NCBI GenBank assembly: GCA_022393335.1
Contig: JAJEKB010021353.1
Coordinates: 1,948,580-2,012,579 of the forward strand
From: Macrotrachela quadricornifera
Taxonomy: Eukaryota; Rotifera; Eurotatoria; Philodinida; Philodinidae
Direction of reading: 5' to 3'
Length of the DNA: 64,000 nt
The notes under the pieces are model-generated. The model saw nothing but the letters and a program-made list of their open reading frames with translations. It did not search any database and had not been told where the DNA came from. Numbering within the stretch: position 1 is the stretch's first letter; each line of letters begins with the position of its first letter. Shown one piece after another: positions 23,148 to 36,400 of this stretch. Made by a program: the position numbers and the translations under genes.

Positions 23148-23340
23148 GTCAAGAGACCCAGTAAATCATCTCGATTCACACTACTTGTTACTTGTCATGC
23201 ATATCATCCTTACCATTAACGTTCACATTCGCAAGAACTTCATACAGGCTACAAGTAATTGTCTTATAGGTAACTGTATTAGAGTTGAATAACTTGTTTG
23301 ATGTAGTTTTAGGAACCCTTGACTGTAAAAAGTGTTCTAC
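23148..23340. mobile_element. Possible Tc1-like MITE with CAGTCAAG ends
   Basis: CAGTCAAGAGACCC near 23147 is inverted as GGAACCCTTGACTG ending near 23340, with TA on each side. A similar end, CAGTCAAGGAACCC, occurs at 9366. The interior is non-coding. If the first-exon model holds, it sits in the intron of the NHL gene. Confidence 0.4.
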
Positions 23341-24117
23341 TATTTAAGTGTCTGTTCTCAACCACAACTCAGCTGAAGTATTCTTATATGTTAAACAGAC
23401 GAGTAAAAACAAAAAAAAATCTTTCTTTCGCTCTTATATATGTTTAAACTGCTACCCTACGAACAAACACAGAAGTACACAGTTCGTTCCAGGTTGAAGA
23501 CCCTAATTGTAGTCAAAAGAACTGGATAACTTTGAGAAAGAAACGGATACCCTCAAAATACTGGCTTGTCTACATAAAATAACACCTCAAGCGGTGACAT
23601 TTTTGGATAAAACAATGGAAAAATATACTGAGGCAAACAGAATCTTGAGGGTGAGGGTGTGGGTGGAATATCACCTATATAGTGTTTTAATAGGAAATAT
23701 TACGAAAGTTTCCACGGTGATTTTTTGAGTTGAGAGATAGTTTTATAGAGTGTTCTCACCATTAACAGGAGTAGAGAGGGGGCATCTTGGTGAAATTTCA
23801 CTCAAGTCCTATCGCAGTGAACTTTGCGTCAATTTTCGTAAATTTTAGCGAATTAGTGATGATTTTAAGATTAATCGTTTTTTATCGATGATTCTTTGGT
23901 CTAAATGTGAAAATCGAGGGTTTCAAATATGCACGGCGGGATATGTAGTAATAATAGATGAAAAGGTCTTAAGCAAGCCTCCTAAACATCTTCTGTCGTT
24001 TTCTGACATGATAAGTTTCTAGTATGGAGATTTCCCGAGCAACGCCGGGTACTACCGCTAGTTTTCTATAAAAAATAAACTCTAATTGGAAAACTATAAT
24101 CTACATATTTCTTTCTT

Positions 24118-24198
24118 TCTTTCTTTCTTTCTTTCTTTCAAACTAAATCCATCTATCTGATGTGTGTATGATCGCATATATATATATATATATATACC
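24118..24198. repeat. TTTC and AT microsatellites
   Basis: Five to seven TTTC units end near 24140, and about ten AT units occur at 24177-24196. Both lie upstream of the polypyrimidine tract before the NHL frame. Confidence 0.9.
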
Positions 24199-24288
24199 AG
24201 AAAATTGGAGAGGAAGAAAAAATATTTGTCGTATAACCATGTGTTCAACGTTCGTTTCTTTTCTCTTACTTTTGATTTTTGATTGTAG

Positions 24289-25229
24289 CCATGCCGATAC
24301 CTCCTCATCTTACTAGATGGCAGACAAACGCAGTGACTGTGGCTGGTGATCATGGTATGGGAGACGGGGCACATCAACTCACCTATCCCAATGGTCTCTT
24401 TGTTGATAAGGATCAAATAGTATATATTGCTGACTCTAGTAATGATCGTGTCGTGGCTTGGAAGGAGAGTGCCACAACAGGTGAAGTTGTAGCAGGTGGA
24501 AAGGGTGCGGGTAATCGCTTGGATCAGTTGTGGTGTCCAACGGATGTGATCGTAGATCGAGAGACGAATAGTCTTCTCATCTGCGATAGCGGTAATCGGC
24601 GTGTGGTACGCTGGCCTCGTCATTCTCATCTCAGTGGCACCACTTCCAACTCTGAAGGTGAAATTATTATTGACGACATCAATTGTTATGGGTTGACCAT
24701 GGACGAACAGGGTGCTCTCTACGTCAGTGATGCAAAGAACGACAAAGTGAGGCGATATGACAAGGAAGGAGACAAGAAGGGCATTGTGGTCGCTGGAGGC
24801 CACGGAGAAGGAGCGGATCTGGATCAATTCAATGGTCCCTGCTATCCCTTTGTCGATGCTGAGTCTACTCTCTACATTGCAGACAACAAAAATCATCGTG
24901 TAATGAAATGGATGAAAGGAGCAACTGAAGGCATTGTCGTGGCTAGTGGAGACAGGTGGGGGAGGGATCTGACACAATTGCATTTTCCTTATGGAGTGTG
25001 GGTGGATGAATGTGGACTTGTTTATGTGGCAGATGCTGGGAATAATCAAGTAGTGCGTTGGGAAAAGGGAGCGACAAAAGGAACGGTGATTGTTGGTGGA
25101 AATGGAGATGGAGAAAAAGCGAATCAATTGGGTTATCCCATCAATTTGTGCTTCGATCGTCATGGTCATCTCTATGTTCTCGATTATTCAAATCATCGAG
25201 TCCAACGTTTTTCTCCCCTGGTTAAATGA
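24289..25229 (+). CDS. NHL-repeat six-bladed beta-propeller protein
   Basis: From the in-frame ATG at 24291 the frame encodes 312 residues made almost wholly of NHL repeats. Six blades can be seen, most with the pattern VVAGG-G-G...LDQL..P..v.vD....vYiaD..N.RVvrW, for example VYIADSSNDRVVAW, LYVSDAKNDKVRRY, LYIADNKNHRVMKW, VYVADAGNNQVVRW and LYVLDYSNHRVQRF. It ends at TGA 25229, with AATAAA 50 bp on. The preceding TTCTTTTCTCTTACTTTTG tract and GTAG fit a splice acceptor, so the native start may be upstream (see 23034). NHL propellers bind proteins, RNA or sugars; no catalytic residues are evident. Such propellers are numerous in bdelloids; the partner is unknown. The complementary strand is also open but is only a shadow. 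Confidence 0.9.
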
Positions 25230-25279
25230 CATTGATGTGTGTGTCTGTGAGATATGAATTCGCTTCTCTCTCATTGGGA

Positions 25280-25285
25280 AATAAA
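25280..25285 (+). promoter_or_regulatory. Polyadenylation signal of the NHL gene
   Basis: A canonical AATAAA lies about 50 bp after the stop codon. Confidence 0.6.
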
Positions 25286-26324
25286 CAATATTGAAAGGCT
25301 AGACTCAACTTATTTCTGCTCGCGCGTGCGACCAGAGAACCAGCTCTGGGGGTGCTGTAGCGAGTGGTAAAGTGCTATCACGAACAGAGAGACAAATTCA
25401 TCACTAATAACCACCATTCGTGATGCGCAGTACGGATAGATCCATTAGAGCTCGGTTGTGTGCTACGATCATCAAAGATCGTTCATTTGGCCGTTAGGGA
25501 CGAGAGCCCTAATCGGATGCATATAGAATAAGAAGGAACTTAATGCAAAATAATGATTATTATTATGAGTATTAATTAAGTATTATGATAGTAAATTAGA
25601 GAGTAGTGAGTGCACCGTAGATTGTATGATAGAATGGAAAAGAATTTATCCATATATATACTTATCTGCAGAGAAAGAGAAATAATGAATGACATCCGAT
25701 GGCGCTGATGATAATGAATGAAAGAATGAATGACCAGTCAAACAAGAGATATTGTGAAAAAGAAGAGATGTAGATGCTTCAGATATTATCGAAATGTGAT
25801 TAATCATTGATTCATTTGATAAATTCTGTTTTGCTCATCGAGATATCAAGTGGAAATTTAAACGTGTTAACTTTGAATGAATAATCTTGATTTTATTTTG
25901 ACCGAAGAATATTTGAACAATTGAACTTGATCAAATCACTTCGGATCTCATTGTGATCATATCTTTGAATGCGAACACGTTAAACTTCCAGTAGAAAATA
26001 TCTTTTCAATCATTGATGATTGACTAGAAATTTTTCTCTTTAGAGAAACTCGTCTCGATTTAAATGAAACATAGAAAAGTTTTATTTTGATTGAATATCC
26101 AAGTGAATGTCTCTTTCCACAGATCTGATTAAATCATCGGAAATTCTTCGAATTTTGGAAGATGATCAAGGTCATTGTGGAATCAAATGTAATTCATGAA
26201 ATTTATGTTATACAATGTGACAAATTTTATTCAATTCCTCTTCATTTAATGTCGAGAATCTTGTTATAGCTGATTGTGGCAGTGGTATCGATGTCTACTT
26301 ATGAATATATATTCCTTGCATAGA
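25286..26324. other. Intergenic, no supported gene
   Basis: AT-rich sequence without long frames. A kinase-like AHRDIK string near 25832 and an ENLVIADCGSG string near 26250 were noted but are isolated, so decayed coding sequence is possible but unproven. Confidence 0.4.
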
Positions 26325-27790
26325 ATATACAATGATTTCCAATATTATTCTTAACAACAATCATATGTAACATTTTAAACTAATTTTATTGATTTAACAT
26401 CGCATAGTTAGATATATTTTCACACAAATAAGCAAATAAATTAATAATTATGAGTGTATACAACAAAAAAAAACTTTAACGAGACAACAAAAGAAATACA
26501 TAGATGCAACATCATTTTTTGATTTTAAATATTTTGATTCTTTGATAATTCATCGTTTTTCTAAATAAAAAAATAAGATATAAATAATATTTTTACAATT
26601 TCAATTTTCATGCCTATGCTAACAAATTCATGTTTTTTTCATTGAGTTACTCTATGTTTCTCTATTTTTCTCTTACTGTTATTAGCTACCATGTTATGAT
26701 CTTATTATTTGGAAATGTTACATATCATTTGAGTTGAAAATAACTTTATAAAGAATAATTTAATCAGTAAAAAAAATTTTAAAAGATTATTTAAAAGTTT
26801 CGAAGTATATCATCAATTTTCTACTTTTATTAGAATAAGATATGAACATGGAATAACACGGTCTAACATTCTATGATATGAAAGCATGTCATTTTGTGAG
26901 TAATAACCAGCTATAATTCATTCATTCGCTTTCTTGCTATCAGTTAGAGGTGTTTTATCATTCAAAGATAAAGTCTTTTCTCTCCTGCACTCTTCATGTT
27001 CGTAAAACTGGAAGGCATAACAGTGATTTCAATAGTCTAGATAGTGAATAACAACTCGGCACGGACTACCATAAAGTGTCTAGCAATCAGAACCAATGTC
27101 TGACAATCGTATAAACATTTAAAAGATTTTAGAATAATCAAAGACATTAAATGCTAATGAATTTTATCTGCTTTAACAACAGCTGATAAATGGTTACAAT
27201 CAGCAAGTGCTAATTAAGGAGTATCGATATTATAGTGTGTAGCAATTTTACATCCAACTTGATGCTCAATTTGCTACACCTATTCAAATACGTTGCTCAT
27301 CATCTACAGCGATTGTTCTGCTATTGAACAAACAATGAAATAACTTTCTACACATACGACAGGAGCAACAAAATTATTCGTTTTGATTATCTATTAGTAC
27401 AGTTAGTTGATCTCCAACAAGTCTCGATGGATTCTATCATGTTTCAATGCCAACAACCTATCCCTTAAATTGCTCTCTCTCATCTTTTTCCGGGATGGTC
27501 ATTTAGACACTATCGTAAATCGAAGTGATGTCAAGAAATTAAATAAAGAGCACTCGGATAAATCACCTTTCAGTCTTCAACCACATCATCTTCCTCTCAT
27601 TTAACAACAACATTTCTATTGATTTACCATGTGTATTGCAGCAAATGTACGAGATAAAATAGTAATTGACCAACTCATAAAAAAAGCGAAAGAAAAGTAA
27701 AAAATTTCGATCTCGAAATTACAGATTATTCATGCACAGAATTCGACTGCTCTGGAGACGAATATGGCGTTTTAAACTTTATCAAAATGT
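26325..27790 (+). repeat. Segmental duplicate copy B, uninterrupted
   Basis: Continuous counterpart of 446-3788, with single empty sites for both copy-A insertions (near 26360 and 27218). Similarity stops at CAAAATGT (27790), exactly where an inverted-repeat element begins, so the true duplication may once have been longer. Contains the weak frame 27407-27604. Confidence 0.75.
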
Positions 27791-27791
27791 G

Positions 27792-28534
27792 CTGTGGGGG
27801 CGAATTGAATTTTCCCCCTTCGTATTTTTTGAGTTTTTATCACTATAGTTCTTTTATTTTTTGACCTACTATACATCGTGAGAAAGTTCAGAATGCGCTG
27901 CATCTTTTGATGTGTTTAGTTTGAGTATCAAATACAATTTGAGTATAAAAACTGTATTAAGAGAAAATCTAATATTTTTTTTTACTACAAAAATAGGTGT
28001 CCATAATGTTGTAACATACTTTATTTCGCACATATCTCAGTTTAGGTAAGTGACAGAATGTTGCATTTTTTTCAAAAGATGCATCATGAAAAGCTCTATA
28101 AAAAGGATATGATTAGAATCATTTTCCACTAGTCTAATGGTCTTTCTTATTCTCACAATAAACAACCTACATCACAGTATCAGTTTCCGTCATATTGAAA
28201 ATGTTTCGAAGACATTTCTGATACTCTATAGGAATTATCCTAATACAGCTTTGAACGGCGCATCTTTTAAAACAAAAGTCAATATTCTATCATTTACCTA
28301 AGCTGAAATAAAGTATGTGACATTATTATAAACATCATGTAGTAAAAAAAATGTTAGATTTTCTTCTAATACATTTTTTATACTTCAAATTGTACTTGAT
28401 GCTCAAATTAAATACACCATAAGATGCAGCGTATTCTGCGCTTTCTCACAATATATATCAGGTAAAACAATAAAAGAACTATAGTGATAAAGACTCCAAA
28501 ATACGAAGGAGGGGAATTCAATTGGCCTCTACAG
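27792..28534. mobile_element. 743-bp inverted-repeat element
   Basis: The ends CTGTGGGGGCGAATTGAATT and (inverted) CTGTAGAGGCCAATTGAATT begin arms of about 275-290 bp (27792-28083 and 28260-28534). The arms share CTTCGTATTTT, TTTATCACTATAGTTCTTTT and ACATACTTTATTTC blocks. It is non-coding. A target duplication was not resolved. Copy A of the surrounding repeat lacks it. Confidence 0.75.
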
Positions 28535-31417
28535 TAGTGTCCCTTTCGATTCCATGGTCTTACTTTTTGAAGAGGGTATACTAGCAAATCCTTCTGGTTA
28601 TCAGGGTGGAGTTGTCAGTACGATTTCTTTTTGTGAGGATAGTATCATGAAAGTTGTTATATTCCACGAGGCGAAGAAAATAAAAATTATTCAATTTAAT
28701 TGAATACAATCTATGTTGACGAAATATAGCTATTGATATGTTCAGAGAAAATCACTAAGCATTGAAGACCTCCATTAGGATTGATCTGATGTATCTCAGG
28801 AAACATGTTTCTAGACTTTGTTTATATTTTTGAAAAGCAAAAATATCCGAAAAAATTGTTTTCAAAAAATTTCTATCCTATTTCATGCCATTTTCCATAT
28901 ATATAAAAGTACACCATAGGTGTTTCGAGAAAATGCTCGAAAACTCGGAATTTTTGATAGAGAGTATTTAATTTTTTTTGAACAAAAAAAATCGAAAAAA
29001 AACCTTTCCAAAAAGGGGATGGGTCTCCATGAATTCACCCATATTTATCTAAGTCTTTCAATCTACTGGCTTCTTATTACCTATAGATAAAAACACTACA
29101 ATACAATACACGTGACTATAATAATTGATCGTTGAGTATAAGAGAGAAAAAGACCAAGGTAATCATTCGTATCACATACACTATATGCCTAATAATACAT
29201 CAAGAACGAATGAACAAATCAAAAAAAGGAGATATACATCGTTACATTTCAACAAACAGTATTCTCATTACATAGAACATCGTTTTATTATTTTACATCA
29301 TTTTTTTTATCTTGGACCACAAAAATGCTACAATAACAAATATAGCTGAAGAAAAAACCATCTACATCACAACCACAAATGAGGCAGCATGAAAATAATC
29401 ATATGTGACGAAAAGATAACCTTTCTGGCAAGGCAACGGTGAACGATAACAGAATAATATGGTATCATATACTATATGCATTGATGAGTCATATCTACGC
29501 AATCTTGATATATTACTATAGAAATATCCAACATATTCAATTACAAATCATGTAATGATACATATCAATCCTTTATAACATCTACCCAACGAGCAATAGT
29601 TATGAATGTATTCTTTTATTTTATACTCCTTGCAGCTTTCTATCAATAAAATATAAGTATCAATTTACATATTTTTATGTTTATTTTATAGGATTATGAG
29701 TAAACTTGGAATTTCTCTTATCTTGTGTGCTTCATTAACAGTTACTCCATACATTTACCGTATCGATATGTTTCACACATCGTCATTCAATTGGATATAT
29801 ATTCGTATGAATTCTCTTAGTCCTCTTCTTTTAGATGTGTTTGTCGCTGTAATTATTCAAATGTACGTTTCAATTTGCAATACTGAATAAGTAAAGGGAA
29901 ATGTCGTAAGCACTGGAAGAAACGTTTATTATGAGGTTATTCGATTTTCACAATTTTTTTAGAGGACTCATAGCTGTTTTATTCATTATAGAACACTAAT
30001 TATATGTGAGAGTACCAGTATTGATAACTGGAAATATAGTAGGAAAGGAGGTGTTGGGTAAATGTTTTTCAAAACTCTGTATCTTATATAAATCTATTCA
30101 ATAGAGATTCAGAGTCCTTATTCATCTAGGCTTCATTCACCAAACTACAATTAACCAGCGAGGCTATAGATGAAAAAGCTAAAATACAATAATAATATCG
30201 CAATCTAAGAAAGAACTAATGCCATCATGAGCAAGGACTCCAAATGTGTCCAAAGTTCCAAAAATGCAATAAAAAATTCACCAGAACCTTTTGAAGGTGC
30301 TGCTAGTAGATGCTCCTCAAAACCTTTAAAAAGTTCTGTCGAACTTTTAATTGCATTTTTGAAATTTTAAACTCATTTGAAGTCTTTTAGGAATCGACAG
30401 AACCTTTTCGAACGGTTCTGAAAAACTACTTTTTTTATACAGAGTGGTCAACAATAGACCAAAATAACTAACCACAGCATCTAATAGTCATGCTTCAGAA
30501 TACTATCTCAAGATACCATTAATCTTACTCTTTTGCTGCCTATGAACTTCTACTAATCCATCACAAACTAAATATTTCTTCTGTTTGTCATATCATATTT
30601 CAAAAAAGGTAAGTGACGTACATCAGAAGCCAAAATAATTCCTGCGATAACGAGCATCGACTAATAAAACCAATAATACGACATCAAACTCAATCGACTG
30701 CCAACTTTACTTATAACAAAAACAGCACATACGAATTTTCATTATACTATTGAGTTTCTCGTTCTCTTTATGAGTCATAATGGTGTCGATCATCAAATAT
30801 CACGATACTCTCTGGTGATAATGGTACAATTTAACGAGCCATATTTATTCCAGTGAGTTGTTTAAACCATGCAATCTTCTTCTGAGATCATAATTAGTGA
30901 GACGTTAGGACCTCACACGACTCGATCATATCCCTTTTCACTATCATTGAACTTCCACTACCGCCTATACTTTGTGACAGTACTTTGTTCATGACATTCT
31001 TCTCCGTCTTAAAACTTCAAGCTCAAAGCATATTCAATACTGCAACTGTAAGAACAATAGTTGTGAGAATCAGTGCTTTTGATGGGTTAGGCTAAGAGCA
31101 GTTCAAGCCGATCCGTCGCGTCTATCCCATGTGCTGATTTCGTAAAAAAATAGTGTTAGCTGAACAAAGGCTTTCTTGTGATGGATGTTTATAAGTCTGA
31201 AGCAGTAACACCGTTATTTGATATAAATGCCCAAAAGTATAGGATATTTTGACAACCTGAATGATCACATTTCAAGACAAAGTTTTTTTGATAGATAAGC
31301 GTTACGGGCACTAGAAACTCTCAGAGTTCGATTTACAACGAATATAGTCTTATCGAAATATTTACATGAAAATGTTCCGTTATCAATGGCACAAAACTCA
31401 TGAGAGAATATCATTTA
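28535..31417. other. Long AT-rich stretch without supported genes
   Basis: Short frames (29125-29349, 29696-29890) carry no family signals. 30240-30440 repeats AGAACCTTTT / AAAAGTTCTG motifs like those at 54380-54620. 30863-30920 (minus) matches 43966-44014 and provides the empty site for the piggyBac insertion. Confidence 0.45.
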
Positions 31418-31770
31418 TTGATAAAAAGCTTTTGAATTCATATTTTGCCCATCAGTAGAGCTCAGTGGAACCAGCAAAAGTCTAAAATGTTTCGTACCAA
31501 TAAGTCTGTAGAGCAAAGTTATGACCATTTTTCTAAATTATCGATCCATTTTCAGATATTTGCTAAGAAGACGTGACAGACTTTCGGTCAAAAGTGTGTT
31601 ATTTAACTTTTTAATAAATATTTAAAGAACAAATCGAAAATTCAATTAAACAGTCATAACTTGGCTCTGAAGGCCAATGAACACCAAACATCTTAGACTT
31701 TGCTAGTCTCATTGAGTCCTACCTATGGACAAAATATGAATTGAAAGTTTTTAATCAGTTGGTAGGTTTT
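31418..31770. repeat. Imperfect inverted repeat
   Basis: AATTCATATTTTGCCCATC and GCAAAAGTCTAAAATGTTT at 31430-31500 are inverted at 31681-31765 with several mismatches. Arms are about 90 bp, with an AT-rich spacer. Probably an old foldback MITE. Confidence 0.5.
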
Positions 31771-31904
31771 GCTGGTGACATATCTTTATCTATTTCTAAC
31801 AACTCCAGAACAATGAACGACTGCAATAGACTTCATATACCTTATGTTCTATCCATACATATACAGATAAAAATGTAATTAAAAAAATATAGAAAAGATC
31901 AGAC

Positions 31905-32076
31905 TGTCAGGATCCGCCATCTATTATAAATAGATGCGATCCTTCGTTATTTTTATTTATTTTCCTTTTCTTTATTTTCATTTTTTATACACATATGTGT
32001 TGTTTTTTTCTTTTTTTGTACAAGTTTAGGTTGTCTTTTATTTTTTCGTTGACAATAAAAGAAAAAGAACCTAACA
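31905..32076 (+). repeat. 5' LTR
   Basis: 172 bp, from TGTCAGG to CTAACA, giving the usual TG...CA ends. Compared with the 3' LTR it lacks about 37 bp in a TATGTGTTG-rich, partly duplicated stretch. A clear tRNA primer site was not recognised after it. Confidence 0.9.
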
Positions 32077-32229
32077 ATAGTGCACTGGCGGATATTTTAA
32101 ATTTGTGGCAGACACGCGTGGCAAGCAAGAATAATATTTCTGGACAAAAAATCTACTCGCTCCATAAAAGATTTTACACAAGCTGATATCCATTCTTTTA
32201 TTTTACCAACTAAAAAAGAAAAATCGAAA

Positions 32230-33434
32230 ATGACTTCAATAGAAGATAATGAGAATATTCTTGATACTTTAACAACATTAGATATTGATAACTCTCCTTC
32301 ATCAACATTACAATCATATTTACATTCTATAATGAAATTTAATGGTCAAGATAATGTCGAAAATTGGTTGAGAAATGTTATAGCAAAATTTGACTTATTA
32401 CAATTATCAATTAAGGAACAATATGAATTTATCCCAGAATTATTAACTGGTGATGCAAATTCTGGTATTTCAAACACCAAGATCAACTAACAAATTTTGC
32501 ATTATTTTTTAAACATTTTCTCAATCATTATAATAATAATGCATTAAGTAAATGTTCATTAAATAATAATGTGTCATCGAATTTAGAATTAAAACAAAAT
32601 GAAACAAATGATTACAAAGATATTATTATGGACTCACTTCGAAATCAAATGTTAATACATAGTCTTGAAAAACTATCGAAATTTAGTGGTAAGTCCAAAC
32701 AAAATGTATCGAAATGGTTAAAAGAAATTCAACAAACTACGGATATATTAAAATTGACAGATTAAGAAAAATTATTTTATATTCCATCATGTTTAGATGG
32801 TGATGCGCGTGACTGGTTTTATGATAATCAACATTTATTTTTAACATGGGAATTATTCATGCAAAATTTAACTAGTATATTTGAATAATCTGGTAAAGCT
32901 AGTATCGCCTTTAGTCGATTGCGTCATTATGAACAAGGTATTGCCCAGGATGTTAGACAATATTATTTTGAAATTATGCAAGGAAGCAAATCCGCTGATG
33001 GATAATGCAAGTAAATTGCAATATCTAAAAGACGGATTGAAACCATCACTACGCTGTGATGTATTATTAAAAAACCCAAAAACTCCTAAAAAATTTTTGG
33101 AATATGCTCAAACAATTGAGGAACTTAAGTCACTAGATGGAAAACAAAAATTTTTGAGTTTCGAAGACAAAAATCTGTCGATCTAATATCAACTAATACA
33201 ATAAATACCAATCGAAATCAACCACCAGCTGATTCATCATTTCCATCTCAACAAATACGTACAAACACACATCATCATAAAAATAATTATAATAATCATC
33301 GATCAATCGAAGAGTCCACCAATATTACAACACCTCGAACTAACTATCGAAATAATCAACCGAAATCACCTTACCAATGGTATAAATGTGGTGGCTTTGA
33401 CCATTATATCTCTCAATGTTCACGTTTTCAGTAA
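32230..33434 (+). pseudogene. Gag pseudogene with damaged zinc knuckle
   Basis: The ATG at 32230 opens an N-terminal capsid-like segment (FNGQDNVENWLRNVIAKFDL). A second similar segment (FSGKSKQNVSKWLKEIQQ) and a retrotransposon-gag segment (LDGDARDWFYDN) follow. The frame is broken by TAA codons near 32488, 32763 and 32887 and by frame changes. A CCHC knuckle is recognisable at 33378-33419, but the first Cys codon is TGG (Trp), leaving WYKCGGFDHYISQC. Gag ends at 33434, overlapping the protease frame in the -1 register. Confidence 0.82.
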
Positions 33435-36400
33435 AGGAGTCATTGAAGGATGGTCTCGACTCCTGTAATTCGATTATAAATCCATCACCTATTTTTATTT
33501 TTGTTAAAGTTAATGAAATATTAATGAAAGCTATGTTTGATTCTGGTGTAGCTCAATCATTTATTCGAGGAACAATATTAAAAAGAACAGCACATTCACC
33601 CATTAAATTTAATCGTCAAAGATATTTAATGGCTGATGGTTATTCAACATTCGAAATAATGGGCACAGCAAAAATTATTATTGAAATTAATCATATTCGT
33701 ACAAGCATTGTAGCAAATGTTGTTAACTCATTATGTGTAGATTGTATTTTAGGTATGGATTACATGAATAAATATCAAGTTAATCTTAATAATAAAGAAA
33801 AACAAATTCAAATCCATACGAGTGATGGTACAACGGTAATTCCTATGGATAACCAAGTTAATAATATTAACATATTATGTCGATTAGATAATAATATATA
33901 CATTCATCTATATCAAGAAAAACGAATAAAAATTATTTTGCAAGTGTCTACAGGACAAATGTTGTTTTCTCCTGCTCATTATATTATATATGATAAAGGT
34001 TTAATTAGTCCAAACTCATTGATTGCAGTTCATAATTATGTAGCATGGACAACTATTTATAATCCAACAGATAAATTATGTTATTTGAAAAAAATGCTAT
34101 TGTTGGTATTGCTTCGCCCTATTTATCTTTAAATTATGTATCTACCATCTTAAATTCGAACGCAAAACAGAATGTGGATGAAAAGTCAACAAAATTTATA
34201 TCAATGAAACATCAACAACAACAATTGCTCAAACACCACTTGCTCATGTTATTTGTACAGGAAATAATCCTCCAACTACTTCTAAACCATATCCTCAAAC
34301 TGTTGAGAAATAAAAGGCAACTTTTGATATCATTCAACAAATGTTGCAACATAAACAAATTCGAGCATCACAATCACAGTATTCAGCACCAATTTTATTA
34401 ATTAAAAAACGGGATGGTTCTTTCAGTTTTATAATTGATTATCGTAAATTAATCAATATTACTGTTCAAGATAATTTTCCATTACCTAATATTGAACAAG
34501 CTATTCAATTGGTGGGCGGTCATCAATATTATACTAAATTAGATCTTCGTGTCGGTTATTTTCAAATCCCGATTCGTGAAGAAGATAAACATAAGACCGC
34601 ATTTATCACTACTCATGGTTTATATGAATTTAATGTTTTGGCTCAAGGATTAAAAAACAGTCCTCCATCATTTCAAAGAATTATGTCCAATTTATTATTA
34701 TCATGCAGGAACTTCTGCCTGGTTTATTTGGACCATGTATTAATTTATTCGAATACTTTCGAACAAATATTAATTATTTAGGTCATACGATTAACTTTGA
34801 TGGTATAAAATCACTGCAAGATCGTATTGAAAAAATATTGGCTATTCCCCAACCAACATCATTAAAACAAGCAAATGTATTTTGTAGGTGCTATTGGGTG
34901 GTACAGGAAGTTTATAAAAGATTATGTAAAATTCGTGGCGCCCATCTTAGCTGTTACGAATTTAACTACAAAAAATAAAAATAAATTCAAATGGGATACT
35001 CCTCAACGTGAAGCATTTGATAAATTAAAACATCTGCTTGTTACTGAACCATTATTTTTAAACTATCGTGATCCAAATGCACCTTTAATTCTTGCAACGG
35101 ATGCATCTGATTATTGTGTAGGTGGTGTTTTAATTCAAGAAATTAATGGCAAACGGAAAAATATTTATTTTCATTCGCAAATGTTACCAAAATTACAAAG
35201 AAAATGGCCTACAATCGAAAAAGAAGCATTATCAATATTTTATTGTGTTACACGTATGAAATTATATTTATTAGGGCGTGAATTTATTATTCAAACAGAT
35301 TATTGTCCTTTGCGTGATATGCATAAAAAACCATCAAACAATCGTCGAGTTGATCGAATATCATTAATTTTATAACAATATAATATTAAAGAAATTCGTC
35401 ATGTGACAGGCAAATGTAATTGTATGGTGGATTATTTAACTAGATATCCACGCCAACTGGAGGATGATGACGAATTTCTAGAATCCGATTTTGGTGATAT
35501 TCCTGCTGTTAAATATCCTTTAGGAGACGACCAATTAACAAACTGTGTAACATCTATGTCACCTATGATTTCTGCAGTTACAACACGAGCTCAAGCAAAA
35601 GCACAAATCCAAACAACACTAGATAATTCTGATAGTTCTGCAGAGGTAATGTCATCATTAGATGATCAACCTCGCACAGAGGAAGGTTATGAATTTGATA
35701 TAACACTTATTGCTGCAGCTCAAAAGGCAGATAAGCTTTATCAAGAGAAAGTGCTACAATTAAATGCTAACCCACATAAATGTTCTTATACACTTGATAA
35801 TGGAATCTTGTATAAAAAACTTAAACGTGGTGTATTTTCACAAAATTTGATTTATGTATCGTCATCAATGTTACAACAATTACTGAATACATATCATGAT
35901 GCGTCCTGGGCAGGTCACTTTGGTTTCCGTCGAATTTATTTTAAATTGAAAGATAAATATTGTTGGCCCGATATGAAAGTCACCATCAAGAATTATATTG
36001 AAAATTGTTTAAAATGTCAAAAATTTAATATAGATCGCCGTAAACCTCTTGGTTTATTGCATCCTATTGAACCGCCAAATGGACCTTTTCAATTGATTGG
36101 TATTGATTATTCAGGCCCATTTCCAATTACTCCTCAAGGTAATAAATATATTCTGGCTATCACGGATTATTTTACAAAATGGGTTATTGCACTTCCTTTA
36201 CCAAATCAAACTGCTCAAACAACAGCTGAAGCTTTATATGAACATTATATTTGTATTTATGGTGTACCATCTACAATCTTATCTGATCAAGGTACACATT
36301 TTAATAATCAACTAATGACAGCTATTATTCAATTATTGGGTTGTCATCATATAAAATCTACAACTTATCACCCACAGACAAATGGCGCTATAGAACGATT

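Noticed and set aside
24153..25169. 338-codon minus-strand frame opposite the NHL gene
   Set aside because: Shadow of a strongly patterned coding strand; no domain features, while the plus frame shows six clear blades.
25340..25415. tRNA-like TAGCGAGTGGTAAAG stretch
   Set aside because: No B-box (GTTCNANNC) or acceptor stem pairs with it.
25832..26270. Kinase-like strings AHRDIK and ENLVIADCGSG
   Set aside because: They are 400 bp apart with stops between and no other kinase motifs; too weak to call a pseudogene.
31995..32186. 63-codon frame at the 5' LTR
   Set aside because: It spans the LTR boundary and a T-rich tract and matches nothing.
36097..36315. Alternate frame inside integrase
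   Set aside because: Out-of-frame shadow; the integrase frame carries the D,D,E motifs.
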